A stretch of DNA of 64,000 bases from Oenanthe sinensis (GCA_028671895.1 JAPMAC010000197.1:6391001-6455000); one strand, 5' to 3'; positions 1 through 12,340 are shown, numbered from the stretch's first letter. The notes: generated by a model not told the origin, from the letters alone. Translations and numbers: made by a program.

Positions 1-989
1 AGATTGACCTTGATAATTCCATTAGCTTAGAAATATCACATATGATGGGGCCATAATCAAACACGTTTAATTTACGCACAATACATATATGTATATGAAT
101 GCATGTGTAGATACGTATGTGTTAGAATGATGTATGTATTAGATACACCATGCCATGCCTACTTAAGAAAGATAAAATCTGTAACGATTCAAGATTTTAA
201 AATTAAACAAACGATCATGAGATTCTTGTGTTTATGAAACACAATATTGAATATGAATTTTCTTTTTCTGATATGGGGAGATTTTGTCAAAAGCGAATTA
301 TTATTCGTAAGAAAGTTGGGTTTTAAGTGAGACTGCTTGTAACTTCTCCGACGATCTGGAAATCGAAACATTGACGAATATTGAAATGGATTATGTGATC
401 AAGGAAAAATTTAGAATCTCTTCATGATGGGATCATGATCGTTCATATAAACATTAAAATCCCTAAATACATATTAAGTTTATCGGATACCTTCCAATAT
501 TTAATATTCGTCAAGATCTAGATTGAGAATGAGTGGGTTTGCCAAAGCAAGGTACTTTTATCAATCATGGGAAGACATGATAAGTAAGTGACTTAGTTTA
601 TTGAAACATTGAGTCTAACTTAACTAAATCATCACAATAGGATTGTGAGTTTAGAGGCATAGAGTTTGGTGAGATTTATTGGATAAATGTGTACAAAGTG
701 TTGTTCCACCAAACTATCCAAGAGTTATATTTGATCTAATCGACTAATGGTGTCTACCTAAATAGTCGTGTTTTGGGCGTATTAGCCAAAGCTATCTTAA
801 AACATGGATGAAATATGGATCTTAGCTCACTAGAAAGATTTCTTGAAATGCTTTCTGAATTAATAGTTAGGGCTATTGAGTTAATAAAAATAGTGGAAGA
901 TATATATTATGAATGTATATGATAATCACTTGAACATAATTAAACTTCTACCACTAACTAATATGCATTTTAAACATTGTAGATATTTA
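1..989 (+). other. Untranslated leader of copia 1
   Basis: AT-rich sequence upstream of the gag start, with no convincing ORF. No match to a tRNA-iMet primer-binding site (TGGTATCAGAGC type) was found here, so the PBS and 5' LTR are presumed to lie left of the window. That makes the leader at least 0.9 kb. Confidence 0.5.
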
Positions 990-1805
990 ATGGCAAACAA
1001 CACAAATAACTTCTCTGTGAGAGCAACCGTTAAGAAGGACAAGCTGACAAGAACTAACTTCCTTGATTGGTATAGGAATTTGAGGATTGTCCTTAGTCAG
1101 GAACGAAAGCTTCACGTCATTGAAATTCCTTCACCTGCTCCTCCTACTAAGAATGCAACTCGCGTTCAGCAAATTGCTTATCAGAAGCATATTGGTGATG
1201 CAAATGATGTTGCGTGTCTCATGCTAGCAACCATGAGTGCTGAGCTTTAAAAACAACATGAGCATATGGATGCTTATGAGATGATTGAACACCTTCAAAG
1301 AATGGTTGAGGGGCATGCTAAAGGTTCAACACGAGTAAAGCACTGTATGCTTGCAAACAGGGAGAGCGTGAACCTATTCAATAACATGTTCTAAAGATGA
1401 TAGGTTATATTGAGTATCTTGATACTTTGGGTTTTTCGATTGGTTCGAAAGCTCAGATTGACTTGATCTTGCAATCTTTGAACAAAAACTATACTCATTT
1501 TGTTATGAACTACAATATGAATGAGATATACAAAACACCCAATGAATTGTTGGCCATGTTACGAATTGCTGAAACCAACATGAAAAAGGCTGAACCTGCT
1601 GCCATGCTGATGGTAGACAACAAAGGTAAGGCTAAAAGGAAAGACAAATGGAAGGGAAAGAAGAAGATTGGATCTGCTTCTGGTCCCAAGCCAAAGACCA
1701 ATCCCAAACAGGCTTTAAAGCCTAAGGGTGCTATTGCAAAGGGTGATTGTCACTACTGTGGTAAACCAGATCATTGGAAGAGAAACTGTCATGCTTATTT
1801 GGAGG
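990..1805 (+). pseudogene. Copia 1 gag, degenerate
   Basis: The likely start is the ATG at 990 (MANNTNNF). The N-terminal part matches copia Gag, with an FLDWYRNLRIVL-like segment near 1060-1095. The frame is interrupted around 1250-1400 and resumes in the ORF from 1397. A CCHC zinc knuckle of C-x2-C-x4-H-x4-C form (CHYCGKPDHWKRNC) lies near 1748-1790 after a lysine-rich stretch. Gag would form the virus-like particle and bind element RNA. The stop and shift before 1397 make it non-functional. Confidence 0.85.
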
Positions 1806-2860
1806 ATCTGAAGAAGAAGAAGGCTGGTCAAGCTTCTGATTCAGGTATTTATGTTATAGAGGTCAATTTGTCTACTTCTACATCATGGGTATTGGATACT
1901 GGATGTGGTTCTCATATTTGTATAAATGTGCAGGAGCTGCAAATGAGTAGGACTTTGGCAAAGGGAGAGGTCGACCTACGAGTTGGCAATGGAGCAAAGG
2001 TTGCTGCCTTAGCTGTAGGGACTTATTATTTATCGTTGCCCACTGGGCTTATTTTAGAACTTGAAAACTGTTTTTACGTGCTTGCAATTTGTAGAAACAT
2101 TATTTTGGTTTCTTGTTTGGACAAGAAAGGTTTTGCATTTTTAATTCAGAACAATAGTTGTTCCTTTTCTTTGAATAATGTTACCTATAGGGTTGCACGT
2201 TTATTTAATGGTTTATATGTTCTTGATTTAGACACTCCTATCTATAATATGAATAACAAACGTCTTAAATCTAATGACTCAAATCAAACATACCTCTGTC
2301 ACTGTCGTTTAGGCCATATAAATGAGAAGCGCATTTCCAAGTTACAAGAGGATGGATACTTGGATAAGTTTGACTTTGAATCATACGAAGCATGCGAACC
2401 TTGTCTCATTGGAAAAATGACTAAAGCTCCTTTTACTGGACAAGGTGAAAGGGCCACTGAATGATTAGAACTTATACATAGTGATGTATGTGGTCCTATG
2501 CGTACTATGGCAAGAGGTGGCTTTTACTACTTTATCACGTTTACTGATGATTTTAGTAGATATGGATATGTGTATCTTATGAAGAACAAATCCAATTCTT
2601 TTGAAAAGTTCAAAGAACACAAAGTTGAAGTAGAAAAGCAAACTGACGGAAGTATTAAGACTCTACGATCTGATCATAGAGGTGAATACTTAATCCATGA
2701 ATTTAAGAGTTTATTAAAAGAGTGTGGTATTGTATCACAACTCACTCTTCCCGAAACACCACAATGGAATGGAGATTTTGAAAGGAGGAATCGTACTTTC
2801 TTAGACATGGTACGATCGATGATGAGTCATGCAGATCTTCCAATTAGTTTCTAGGGCTAT
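1806..2860 (+). pseudogene. Copia 1 protease and integrase, degenerate
   Basis: An aspartic-protease motif (VLDTGCGSHIC) lies near 1888-1920, followed by the GAG-pre-integrase zinc region (CRLGHINEKRISKL, then CEPCLIGKMTKAPF) up to about 2440. The integrase core continues after a stop at 2461. It includes the TFTDDFSRYGYVYLM segment, the RSDHRGEY segment and the FERRNRTFLDMVRSMM segment, which are the positions of the D, D and E catalytic residues in copia integrases. Stops at 2461 and 2852 break the frame. Confidence 0.88.
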
Positions 2861-4935
2861 GCCTTGGAGACGGCTATACACTTAACCGAGTTCTTACTAA
2901 AACAGTTCAGAAGACTCCATATGAGATATGGACTGAGAAACATCATATCATGTCATTTATGAAAATTTGGGGATGTGAGGCATTTGTGAAACGTCTAATT
3001 TCTAACAAGCTAGGACCTAAATTATAAAAATGTAATTTTGTGGGATACCAATTGAAACAAAGGGTTATTATTTCTATAATCCTTTAGAGAATAAAGTGTT
3101 TGTTGCTCGAACTGCTGTGTTCCTTGAAAGAGAAATGTTGTCTAAGAAAGACAGTGGGAGGATAATAGATCTCTATGAAATTCGAGACTCATATGATAAC
3201 ATTGAACCAATGGAGGAACCTGAGCAGAATGTACAAGAAAACAATACTGCTCGGGAAACACAGGTTGTTCGTAGGATTCGCCATGAGCCCGAGAGATATT
3301 ATGGATTTCTCTTGACTCACGATGGTGATGTGATGCTTGTGGATGAAGATGAGCCTCTCACGTACCAAGACGCTATGAACACTCCAGAATCTAAGAGATG
3401 GCAGGATGCCATGAAATCTGAGATGGAATCCATGTATACTAATCAAGTATGGACTTTGGTTGATCCACCCGAAGGGGTAAAACCTATAGGTTACAAGTGG
3501 ATTTTCAAAAGGAAGATCGACATGGATGGTAATGTACAGACCTATAAAGCACGATTGGTGGCAAAAGGTTTCAAATAAATTCATGGTATTGACTATGATG
3601 AAACTTTTTCACCAGTGGCTATGGTCAAGTCCATCAGGATTTTGCTTTCTATAGCTGCTTACCATGACTATGAAATCTGGCAAATGGATGTCAAAACCGC
3701 TTTCTTAAATGGGAGCCTTGAAGAAGATGTGGATGTGTATATGACACAACCTAAAGGTTTTGTTGATCCAAAGAATGCTGGAAAGGTATGTAAGCTGCGT
3801 CGATCTATTTATGGATTGAAACAAACCTCAAGGAGATGGAACATTCATTTTGATTAAAGTGTCAAAGAGTTTAGGTTTATTCAAAATGAAGATGAACCAT
3901 GTGTTTACAAGAAGGTAAGTGGGAGTAATGTGGCATTCCTAGTATTATATGTTGATGATATATTAATAATAGGGAATGTCATTCCTTCTTTACAGGCTGT
4001 TAAGACATGGTTGAGTAAGAATTTCTCAATGAAAGACTTAGGCGAAGTGACCTATATTTTAGGTATCAAGATCTATAGAGATAGATCAAGAAGAATTATC
4101 GGCCTAAGTTAGAGTAAATATATTGATAAAGTTTTGTATCAATTTGGGATGCAAAATGCTAAAAGGGGATTTATCCCTATGTCTCATGGGATATTGATCT
4201 CAAAAGATAACAGTCCTAAATCATTTGAATACAAGGACCGTATGAGTAAGTTCCATATGCTTCAGCAATTGGTTCCATAATGCATGCAATGATATACTCG
4301 TCCTGATGTCTCATATGATTTGAGCATGATGAGTAGATACCAATCTAATCCAGGTGAAGGTCACTAGACAGCAGTCAAGAATATTCTTAAGTACTTGAAG
4401 AGGACTAAAGATCAATTCTTGGTATATGGAAGAGAAGATAAACTGGTTGTAAAAGGTTACACCGATGCTAGCTTCCAAACAGACAAGGATGATTCGATTT
4501 CTCAGTCTAGGTTTGTGTTTTGTCTAAATGGAGGTGCTGTAAGCTGGAAAAGTTGAAAGCAAGAGACGGTTGCCGATTCTACAATGGAGGCTGAGTATAT
4601 TGCTGCCTGTGAAGCAGCCAAGGAGGCTGTTTGGATTCGGAAATTTATTGGAGGTCTTGGTGTGGTTATTTCAGTCACAGATCTGATAGATTTATACTGC
4701 GATAATAATGGAGCCATTTCATAGGCTAAAGAACAAAGGTCTCATTCCCGAACAAAGAATATACTCAAACGATATCATCTTCTTCGAGAGATTAATAATC
4801 AAGGAGATATACATATATGTAAAGTGTATACAAATGATAATATTGTAGATCCACTAACCAAGGCTTTGTCGCAGCAGAAGCACGAAGGGTATACTAGTTA
4901 CATGGGTATTAGATACATGAGAGATTGGCTCTAGT
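2861..4935 (+). pseudogene. Copia 1 reverse transcriptase and RNase H, degenerate
   Basis: RT is recognisable from WTLVDPPEGVKPIGYKWIFK (near 3450-3510) through the QMDVKTAFLNG motif (near 3680-3715) to the catalytic YVDDILI box (near 3948-3968). RNase H follows at about 4455-4900 (YTDASFQTD, then STMEAEYIAACEAAKEAVW). At least five stops or shifts separate the blocks (for example at 3576, 3855 and 4110). The segment ends just before the polypurine tract at about 4938-4948. Confidence 0.88.
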
Positions 4936-5929
4936 ACAAGTGGGAGATTGTTAGTATTGGTGTCCTAGAGACAATACTTTTAATGTTTTATTGAAAATAA
5001 TTATGTTATGTGATTATTTAATTAATATTTATTATATCTTTATTTTACTGCATCATAAATTGAAAGAATAATAAATGTCCTTGAAATATTAATACGTAAT
5101 ATATGTCTTTAAGTATGTGACTTAAAAATGAGATTATATGAATAGTATTTTATTCCTAAAATTTCCTAGTCAAGTATTATTATTTAAGGACAATAATAAT
5201 GCAATAAGACTAGAATGTTTGTTGACAGATGACCACATCTCATTGGTCATAGGTATGGTGATACTAAAGTCAAGAACATAAGTATATGTATCAATACATG
5301 ACACTGGAAATACCCGCCGTGAGATTCTACATGTTAATAAGTGTCATAAGAAATCTCACAGTGATAATGATGTAATGATCCTCTGACTTAAAATCATTAT
5401 ATTTCTATACGAGAATTAATATACTTTGATTACACTCAAAGTTACCTTGAACCAGGTAATGATAAATGTGGACATTGGGTATGCTATGAATCGTATGAGG
5501 AATATGAATAATAGATATAGGATTTAACCCTCCAATTCTATGAGTGATATTACTGGCCTCTTGATTGAGTGAAACTATGAAATGCATGACCATGCTTAAA
5601 TATTGATTTGTTTAAATAGTCTACTCAATGATCAAGGAAATCGAGATTAAACGTTGAAGAGGATGACACTATACATGCCTCGAGTTTGATCTATAATATA
5701 AGGTTAAATGGATTATATTACATGGAACATTATTCACGAAAGGTTTAATTGAATCACCAATTATTATTGTTACTTGGGTAAACATCATGTATTACTAGAT
5801 GCCACTCATTGTTTATAATTTTATTATTAGATAACATAATTATTGCCAACGTAATAATAACCTAAAGGGTCACACACAAAGAATGTCAAAACGGAGATTT
5901 ATTTAAATTACGAATTTAAATATATATTA

Positions 5930-6078
5930 TTATTTATTCGAATTTAATTATTGAATTAATTAGGTGGGACTTGATTAATTATATTAGAATTCGGATTTAA
6001 TAAGTATTATTATTATTCGAATTTAATTATTGAATTAATTAAGTGGGACTTGCTTAATTATATTAGAATTTGGATTTA
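5930..6078 (+). repeat. Direct repeat, about 79 bp x 2, inside the copia 1 LTR
   Basis: Two near-identical copies containing TTCGAATTTAATTATTGAAT and a GTGGGACTTG segment. They start near 5937 and 6016, offset by 79 bp. Confidence 0.8.
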
Positions 6079-6086
6079 CTATAATA

Positions 6087-6587
6087 AGAGTAAATAGCAC
6101 TTTACATCCCATATGTCTAGTTACTTTTTCGATTTGGAATTAAACTTTATATTTTGATAGATTGCATCCCTTAATTTTGAATTTCGTTTCATATTGCTCT
6201 TATTTAATCAATTTTCGTAAAAAAATAACAATCACCGTCATATGCACATCAGTAAAATTGGAAGATTATATTTTATAGTTTAGGTTATATAACATATCAC
6301 ATCCTAATTAATTATTTTGATTTCATTTTAATAAAAATCGAACTTTTATATTATCAAAATAAATAGTTTTGAGATATAGTAATAATTTTTTAAATGAAAT
6401 TAATAATTAGTCCTTATTTTACCCATATACATATTAACGGTAACTGTTATTCAAGATGAAAAATAATTAAAATTGTACAATATGAAATGAAATTTAAAGT
6501 TGAGGGATGTATTCTGCCAAAATTTTAAATTTGAGATGAAATCGAAAAAATGACTAAAAATAAGGGATGCAAAGTGATATTTACTCT
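6087..6587. mobile_element. MITE inside the copia 1 LTR
   Basis: The ends are inverted repeats: AGAGTAAATAGCACTTTACA on the left, matched on the right (reverse complement) by AGAGTAAATATCACTTTGCA, with CCC continuing on both. The roughly 500-bp body is AT-rich with no ORF. Both flanks are ATAATA-like, so a target duplication is likely but its length cannot be fixed. The superfamily is unassigned. Confidence 0.75.
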
Positions 6588-7069
6588 AATAATAATAACC
6601 CAAAATCAGAATGGGTTTTGGAAACCACATGGATTAGGGTTAGGCCCAAAATCTCTCTCTCCCCTATATATACATAATGATGTATAGTATTAGGGTTTAA
6701 TTATCAGATTTCATTTTTAGAGAAAAACCCTAGCTGCTCAACATCAAGAGAGGCTAGAGAAAAGAAGAGAGAGAGAGGAAGAGGCAAGCAATTCGGCTAG
6801 TACCGACTCCGGTGATCGTAGGATGATCGAGCGTTCGTGTGGACTTCTTTGGAGAGCAGATCTTTGTAACAAAGGGCTATTGTGATTCACTTTTTTGGAC
6901 ATCCATTAAACATCATACGGAAAGCTTTATTAAGGTAAAGAATTTTTCACCATAATCATCCAAAGTTATACATGGATCCTGCGATAGGGTTTCGTTTTTT
7001 TTATTGTTTTACATTATATCCGCTGCGTTTTCATGCCCGAAACCCTTCACGAGTTCCCTTCAATAGTGG

Positions 7070-8740
7070 AGTTATATGTTTTTAATTATACAAGTATTTT
7101 TACAAAATAAGTACATTGTGATAAGTTTACGAAATTGTATAAGTTACCCACCGAGTATAAGTTCGTTTTTGCCGAACTTAGTGATCAGGCTTCCCATTGG
7201 CGGCCCAATAGATTATGTGTCTTTAGGGATGCCCTCCTTGGTGGGCTTAGGTTTGCCTTTCATGAATTCATAATTAGACTTTTGGCTGAAGCCAGGCTAA
7301 GCCCATGCTAGTTAAGCCCAAATTCATGGTGAACCCTTCTCTGCTTTATAGTTCTTTGCATTAGGAAAAATTATCCCCTCTCAATTGCTGTTTTTAGGAA
7401 CATTTTTCAATTCAAAAATAGGCCATTATATATATTGGGCTGGATTTATATATATCACAAGCAAGGGGTAAACCTAATTTTTTAGGGGGTGATTGGGGCA
7501 CCCTCTTTAAGATCTCATTTTGTAAGGTTAAGGATGGAAATAAATTAACAAATTAAAACTTCAAAAGGATCCCGGGCATAATTCAATTGACACTAGAAGA
7601 AAAACTTATAATTGCTTATTTGGGCTAAGACAAAGGCCAGACCCACTTTAGAAATCTTCTTGAAGAATTTTTTTTGAAGGCCATGGGCCTTTCTCAAGTT
7701 CAGAGAATGGTACATTTCTTTTCTTTACTTCCTTCTTTTTTGATATTTTTGAGTCCACTTGTTTATTTTCTTGTTTGTTTTATAGTTGCTGAAAATATAA
7801 ATTTTCATCTGTGCATGGGTGATAAGGAGACCCACAAGATGAGGAAGGCCCAATCAAGGGCCCAAAACAAGGGCAAAGAGAAAAGGCCCCCTGAGGAAGA
7901 CAATGATCCAGCCACGGCGGTGTGGAGGCCCAGTTGGGGTATCTAGAAGCAGGATACCATCGTTGGGAGTACTTTGAATTCCGTTGATTGGTCTCAAAAT
8001 TCAATTCCTCCGACTAACAAGGCCAAGATAGTCTTAAAGACTGATATTGAGGAGGCCGAGACTCTTGGGGCGCAGGCTGTGGCTATGGTAAGGCCCTATT
8101 TCCATTTCGCACTACTTCCTTTTTTCATTTTTGGGCCGCTTTTTTAGATTCTAACTTGATTCGTATGTGTTGGGTCGTGACAGGTCAATACTTATTTCTA
8201 GACCATGGCCCATTAAGACAAAACTTGGCATTTTTCTAAAAAGGCCTAAAGAAAGGGAAATGCCAAGGCGGATGTTAAGATGGCCACCCTTGAGAAGAAG
8301 CTGCTCAAAAGGACCAAGTGCTAGTTGCGGCCCATGCTGAGTTGCAGGAGCTGAGGGCTGATAGACAAACCCAAATAGCCAAGTACATGGAATCGGACGA
8401 ATTCATGGCTTTCATCGATAAACATGATGACATGCTTTTTCCGGCGACATGTTCCCAGGCTTGGGATAAGTGTCTTAATGTCGTCCTGGCTAGGCACCCT
8501 GACTTATTCGACCCTGTAGAGTTCTCGTGTCCTATGGGACAACTATGCTTTGACTGCTCGAGTAGTTAATTCCAGCCGCTCATCGGGACTTGGGACCGCT
8601 TTGGACGAGTATGATCGTGTTTTTGATTCAACTCCCGAGGTCGGGGAAGAAGATGCCCAGAAAGAGGGCGAGGAGGAAGAAGAGAAGACCGAGGGGGAGA
8701 AGAAAGATGAAGATGAGCATACCGAGGATCTTTCTTAGTT
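7070..8740 (+). pseudogene. Antisense extra ORF of the gypsy element (putative plant transposon protein domain), decayed
   Basis: This reads opposite to gag-pol. Translated across frame breaks, 7130-7450 shows an RLPIGGPIDY segment, then GLGLPF, then after a shift a C-LSPNSW block and AVFRNIFQFKN. These resemble the family annotated as putative gypsy type transposon. Downstream pieces look spliced: one intron at about 7710-7785 (GTACAT...TTATAG) and another at about 8090-8184 (GTAAGG...GACAG). The C-terminal part, about 8200-8736, has a coiled-coil-like region, an ARHPDLFDP motif and an acidic Glu/Lys-rich tail. Several stops and shifts disable it, and copia 1 removed its 5' part. Its function in the family is unknown. 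Confidence 0.65.
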
Positions 8741-9309
8741 TTCTCTTTTCCTTTTTATTGTACTTCTTGTATTCCTTGTATTTAATTTTCTATTCTTAAT
8801 TTATATACTCCTTAGACTTTTTATTTATAAAAGCTTGTGTAGTTTCCATTCTTTTTCGTGCCTTAGTATATTTTGATAGAAATACACTTTTCGAGCAAAA
8901 AGGAATAACACAACTTTGATGCCAATCATGGCTAATTCTTTTCTTTTTCTTGCCTTAGCATATTTTGTAAAATATACCTTTTGAGCATAAAAGAATAACA
9001 AAACTTTAATGCCAATACAAGCTATACACAACATGTTTTTGTAAATGCCATAAAGCAGAAAAAACTTCATTATATTAATATTGCCTTCAAGGCTAAAGTG
9101 GGCACGACCCTTACAAAATGGAAATCCTATTTGGTGCGAAAGGCTCTTACATCCTAGTGGTTTCATCGAACCTTATTTTTACTTAGTTCCTAATAGATAT
9201 AAAAATTCATAACTGAATCCTTTAAATATAATAAGCCTTCAAATTCAAGGCGTGCCAAGCCCTTAGTATTTCAACAGCTTCCAGAGTTTCTAGGATACAT
9301 GATCCTCCT
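8741..9309. other. Spacer between the antisense ORF and integrase, with tandem repeat
   Basis: Gypsy 3' untranslated sequence. Two direct copies of a roughly 92-bp unit start at 8849 and 8941, each with TTCTTTTTC, then GCCTTAG, then GGAATAACA or GAATAACA and TGCCAAT. No ORF of its own. Confidence 0.7.
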
Positions 9310-10426
9310 CATTTAACTTGCTTCACTTTATAGGATCCTTCCCAGTTAGGAGCTAACTTTCCTTTGGGCCCTACTCCGGAAGCTTCAGCTTTTCTGAGGA
9401 CTAAATCTCCTTGCCTAAAGAATCTCTCCTTAACCCCTAGGTTGTAGTAGAAAGATCTTTGCATGAGCCCTATCTCTGATTTCATCAATCAAGTCCAAAT
9501 CAAGTTCCATTCCTTCTTCATTTTCCTCAGGCTCAAAGGCCTTAATTTTTAGGGATACGTTTGAGATTTCAACTGGAACCACTGTCTCAGCTCCGTAAGC
9601 AAGGAAAAACGGAGTTGCACCAGTTGTTACCTTGTTGGTAGTTCGGTATGCCCAAAGTATATGCAAAAGCTCATCCACCCATGTGTAGGTTGAACGTTCG
9701 ACTCTCTTCTTAAGTCCATTAAGGATGATACGATTGGTAACTTCAGCCTGCCCATTTTCTTGGGGATGTGCCACAAAAGTAAAGCGCAAATCAATGTCAT
9801 TGTCATTGCAATATTTCCTGAATTCTTCGTTATTGAACTATATGCCATTGTCCATTACCAGGACTCGAGGTATTCCATATCTATATATGATGTTTTCCTA
9901 GAAGAATTGAGCTACTTTCTTAGTAGTTATCTTGGCTAATGGTTTGGCTTCAATCCACTTAGTATAATAGTCAATTGCAACGATCAAGAACTTTATTTGT
10001 CCACTAGCCATTAGAAAGGGCCCTAGGATTTCCATTCCCTACATTGCAAAGAGGATGGGGGAATTGATGGATGTCAACAATTCAAGAGGTTGCCTTACCA
10101 TTGGAGTGTCTTTGGCACATATCACATCTTTTCACATATTCTTTTGAATCTTTTAACAGGTCAAACCAATAGAAGCCAAGGTGAGTAATTTTGTGAGCTA
10201 GAGCTCTGCCCCCCAAGTGTTGGCCACAAATAACCCCATGTACTTCTTTCAAGGCTTTGTGGGCCTCATTATGCCCTAGGCATTTCAAGTATGGAATAAC
10301 AAAAGACATCTTATAAAGAATTCTATCAAAGAGAGCGTATATTAATGCCCTTACAATGAGCTTTCTTGATTCCATGGTGTTGCTTGGGATCCATCCAGAC
10401 TGAAGATGATCTTTAATGGGATCCAT
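9310..10426 (-). pseudogene. Gypsy integrase, degenerate
   Basis: The N-terminal zinc-binding region (about 10082-10260) has the GQHLGGRALAHKI and YVKRCDMCQRHSN segments (HHCC type). The catalytic core continues through a broken stretch (9850-10080), in which D-containing blocks can be read with frame changes, to HPQENGQAEVTNR near 9770, which carries the glutamate of the DDE triad. The YRTTNKVTTGATPF block and, at about 9310-9430, a GKLAPNWEGSYKV-like C-terminal segment complete it. It lies directly downstream of the RNase H ORF in the same frame, separated by one TGA. Confidence 0.88.
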
Positions 10427-10981
10427 TCAACAACTTCCCATGCTTATTGGGGCCAATAATTTAGTATTAATGTTAGGGGCCTTCAAGACTTGGAAATAGA
10501 CACTTCCTGGATATTCATCCACTTCAAATGATGTGAACTTTAACAAGGCATCGGCCTTTGCGTTCTCTTCTTTATGAATGTATTCCATCTGACATTCTTC
10601 AAATTGGGTCATTATAGCTTTTACCAGGCGAAGATACTTAGCTATAACTTCTTCCCTTGCCTCAAACTCCCCATTTACTTGGGATATAACTAACTTCGAA
10701 TCTCCATGAATCTTGAGGTACTTGGCATTTAGTGCTTTGGATAGGCCAAGTCTGCCTATCAGAGCTTCATATTCAGCCTCATTGTTGGCTGTTGGGAAGT
10801 CAATCATAATAGCATATTCAATAAGGAATCCTTCGGGACTTTGCAATACTAGGCTAGCTCCACTAGATTTTGTTTTTGATGCTCCATCAAAATTAAGCAT
10901 ATAGTGGAGTCTGTTCTTTTTCTCTCTTGAGGTATTTCTTCCTTGTCCTTCCCCCTGACTTCTTGGTTGTGAATGGTACAT
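10427..10981 (-). pseudogene. Second RNase H-type domain of the gypsy polyprotein
   Basis: The 184-aa ORF shows an RNase H fold signature: LNFDGASKTKSSGASLVL (first acidic residue), ATNNEAEYEAL-like (here PTANNEAEYEALIGRLGLSK), HGDSKLVISQVNGEF, and ENAKADALLKF. This is the additional (archaeal-like) RNase H found between the ancestral RNase H and integrase in Tat elements. Its ORF is open, but a frame change separates it from the RT/RNase H ORF and a TGA separates it from integrase. Confidence 0.85.
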
Positions 10982-11214
10982 CCGACCATGAAGTTAGCAA
11001 GAGCCTAAGCTTTGATGGCCGTTCGAGGCTTGTACTTGATGTCGAATTCTCCAAGTTCTATGGCCCATTTAATTAACCTACCACTTGCCTTGGGACTATG
11101 TATGATGTTCTTTAGAGGCCAATCAGTTAACACCTCGATTTTGTATGCTTGAAAATAAGGTCATATCTTCCCTGAGGCCATTACCAAGGCTAATGCAAAC
11201 TTTTCAATCTTGGA

Positions 11215-12340
11215 CTAGTTTAATTCTTCTTCATGCAAAACCTTGCTTATATAATAGACGAGCTTTTGGATCTTTTCTTCTTCCTTTATAAGGAAAACAC
11301 TTAGTGCCCTTTCTGATACGGCCAAGTGCATGTATAAAATGTCCCCGGGATTAGGCTTGGCCAACAACGGAGCTTCAACCATGTACTTCTTTAGTTCTTC
11401 AAAGGCCAATTGGCTTTCTTCTGTCCGCACAAAGTCTTTAACTTTCTTCAGTGTTTTGAAGAAGGGTAGGAACTTATCTCCGGATTATGAGATGAATTTT
11501 CCTAAGGATACGACTCTCCCCGTCAATTTTTGAACGTCCCTTATTGTCTTTGGTGGTTCCATGTCGAGTATGGCTTTAATCTTATCAGGATTGGCATCAA
11601 TTCCCCTTTTAGAGACCTTCATTCCCAAGAATTTTCCAGACCCTACGCCAAAGACGCATTTTACCGGGTTTAACATCATCTTATGGTGCCTCAGCACTTC
11701 GAAAGCCTCCTTGAGATGTTCAATATGGTCGGCTTTATCCAAGATTTTGACTAGCATATCATCAACATAAATCTCCATAGTTTTTCTAATAAGATGATTG
11801 AATATCTTATTAATCAACCTTTGATAACTGGCGCCTACATTCTTTAAGCCAAAGCCATAACAAGATAGCAAAACACACCAAAGTCAGTGATGAAGGATAC
11901 CTTATCAATGTCATCCTTGTGCATTTTGATTTGGTTGTACCCACTGAAACCATCCATGAAGCTTAACATCTCATGTCCTGCTGTTGCATCAATGAACGCA
12001 TCTATCTTTGGGAGGGGAAATCAATCTTTAGGGCATGCATCATTGAGGTCTGTGAAGTCTATGCATATCCTCCACTTTCCATTTATTTTATTGACCATCA
12101 TAGGGTTAGCGAGCCATTCTGGGAATTGAATTTCTTCGATGAAACCGGCCTCCAAGAGCTTCTCCACTTCTTGTTTTATGGCCTCTTGCCTTTCTGGGGC
12201 AAAGTTTTTCTTCTTTTATTTCACCGTCTTTTGGTCCGGATCAACGTTGAGCTTGTGAGTACTGAGTTAGGGATCGATCCCTGGCATGTCAGCGGCTGTC
12301 CAAGCAAACAAGTCCCCATTTTCTTGTAGGAACTTTTTCA
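11215..12340 (-). pseudogene. Gypsy reverse transcriptase and first RNase H, degenerate
   Basis: RT N-terminal blocks can be read at 11880-12150 on the - strand (GKWRICIDFTDLNDACPKD, then a stop, then GHEMLSFMDGFSGYNQIKMH). The ORF at 11485-11871 has CYGFGLKNVGASYQRLINKI, the catalytic YVDDMLVK box and the FLGMKVSKRGI segment. RNase H follows in the same frame at 11215-11430 (EELKKYMVEAPLL, then LVYYISKVL). Point stops and a frame break near 11875 disable the gene. Confidence 0.9.

Larger units (their letters stand above)
1..7062 (+). mobile_element. Ty1/copia retrotransposon 1, 3' part, decayed
   Basis: A copia-order coding region (gag, protease, integrase, reverse transcriptase, RNase H) runs left to right and ends at a polypurine tract followed by a long LTR. 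The 5' LTR and primer-binding site are not in the window, so the element starts to the left. Coding frames are broken by many stops and shifts, so it cannot be autonomous. The right edge abuts the antisense ORF of a gypsy element at about 7063, so this copy inserted into that element. The lineage is not certain; a roughly 2.1-kb LTR and the protein motifs fit an Angela/Tork-like group. Confidence 0.88.
4949..7062 (+). repeat. 3' LTR of copia 1
   Basis: A purine-rich tract (AAGTGGGAGAT) precedes the TGTTAGTATTGG start at 4949. The LTR appears to end with CTTCA at about 7062, where gypsy antisense coding sequence resumes. The exact right edge is inferred because the partner 5' LTR is outside the window. 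The LTR holds a roughly 79-bp tandem repeat and a MITE. A TATATATA tract near 6665 is followed by a purine-rich leader-like stretch, which would fit the promoter and R region. Confidence 0.75.

Noticed and set aside
3189..3584. 131-aa - strand ORF opposite copia 1 RT
   Set aside because: Shadow of the RT frame; no domain on the reverse strand.
7076..7273. Stand-alone 65-aa + strand gene
   Set aside because: It continues, across a frameshift, into blocks of the gypsy antisense ORF, so it is part of that pseudogene.
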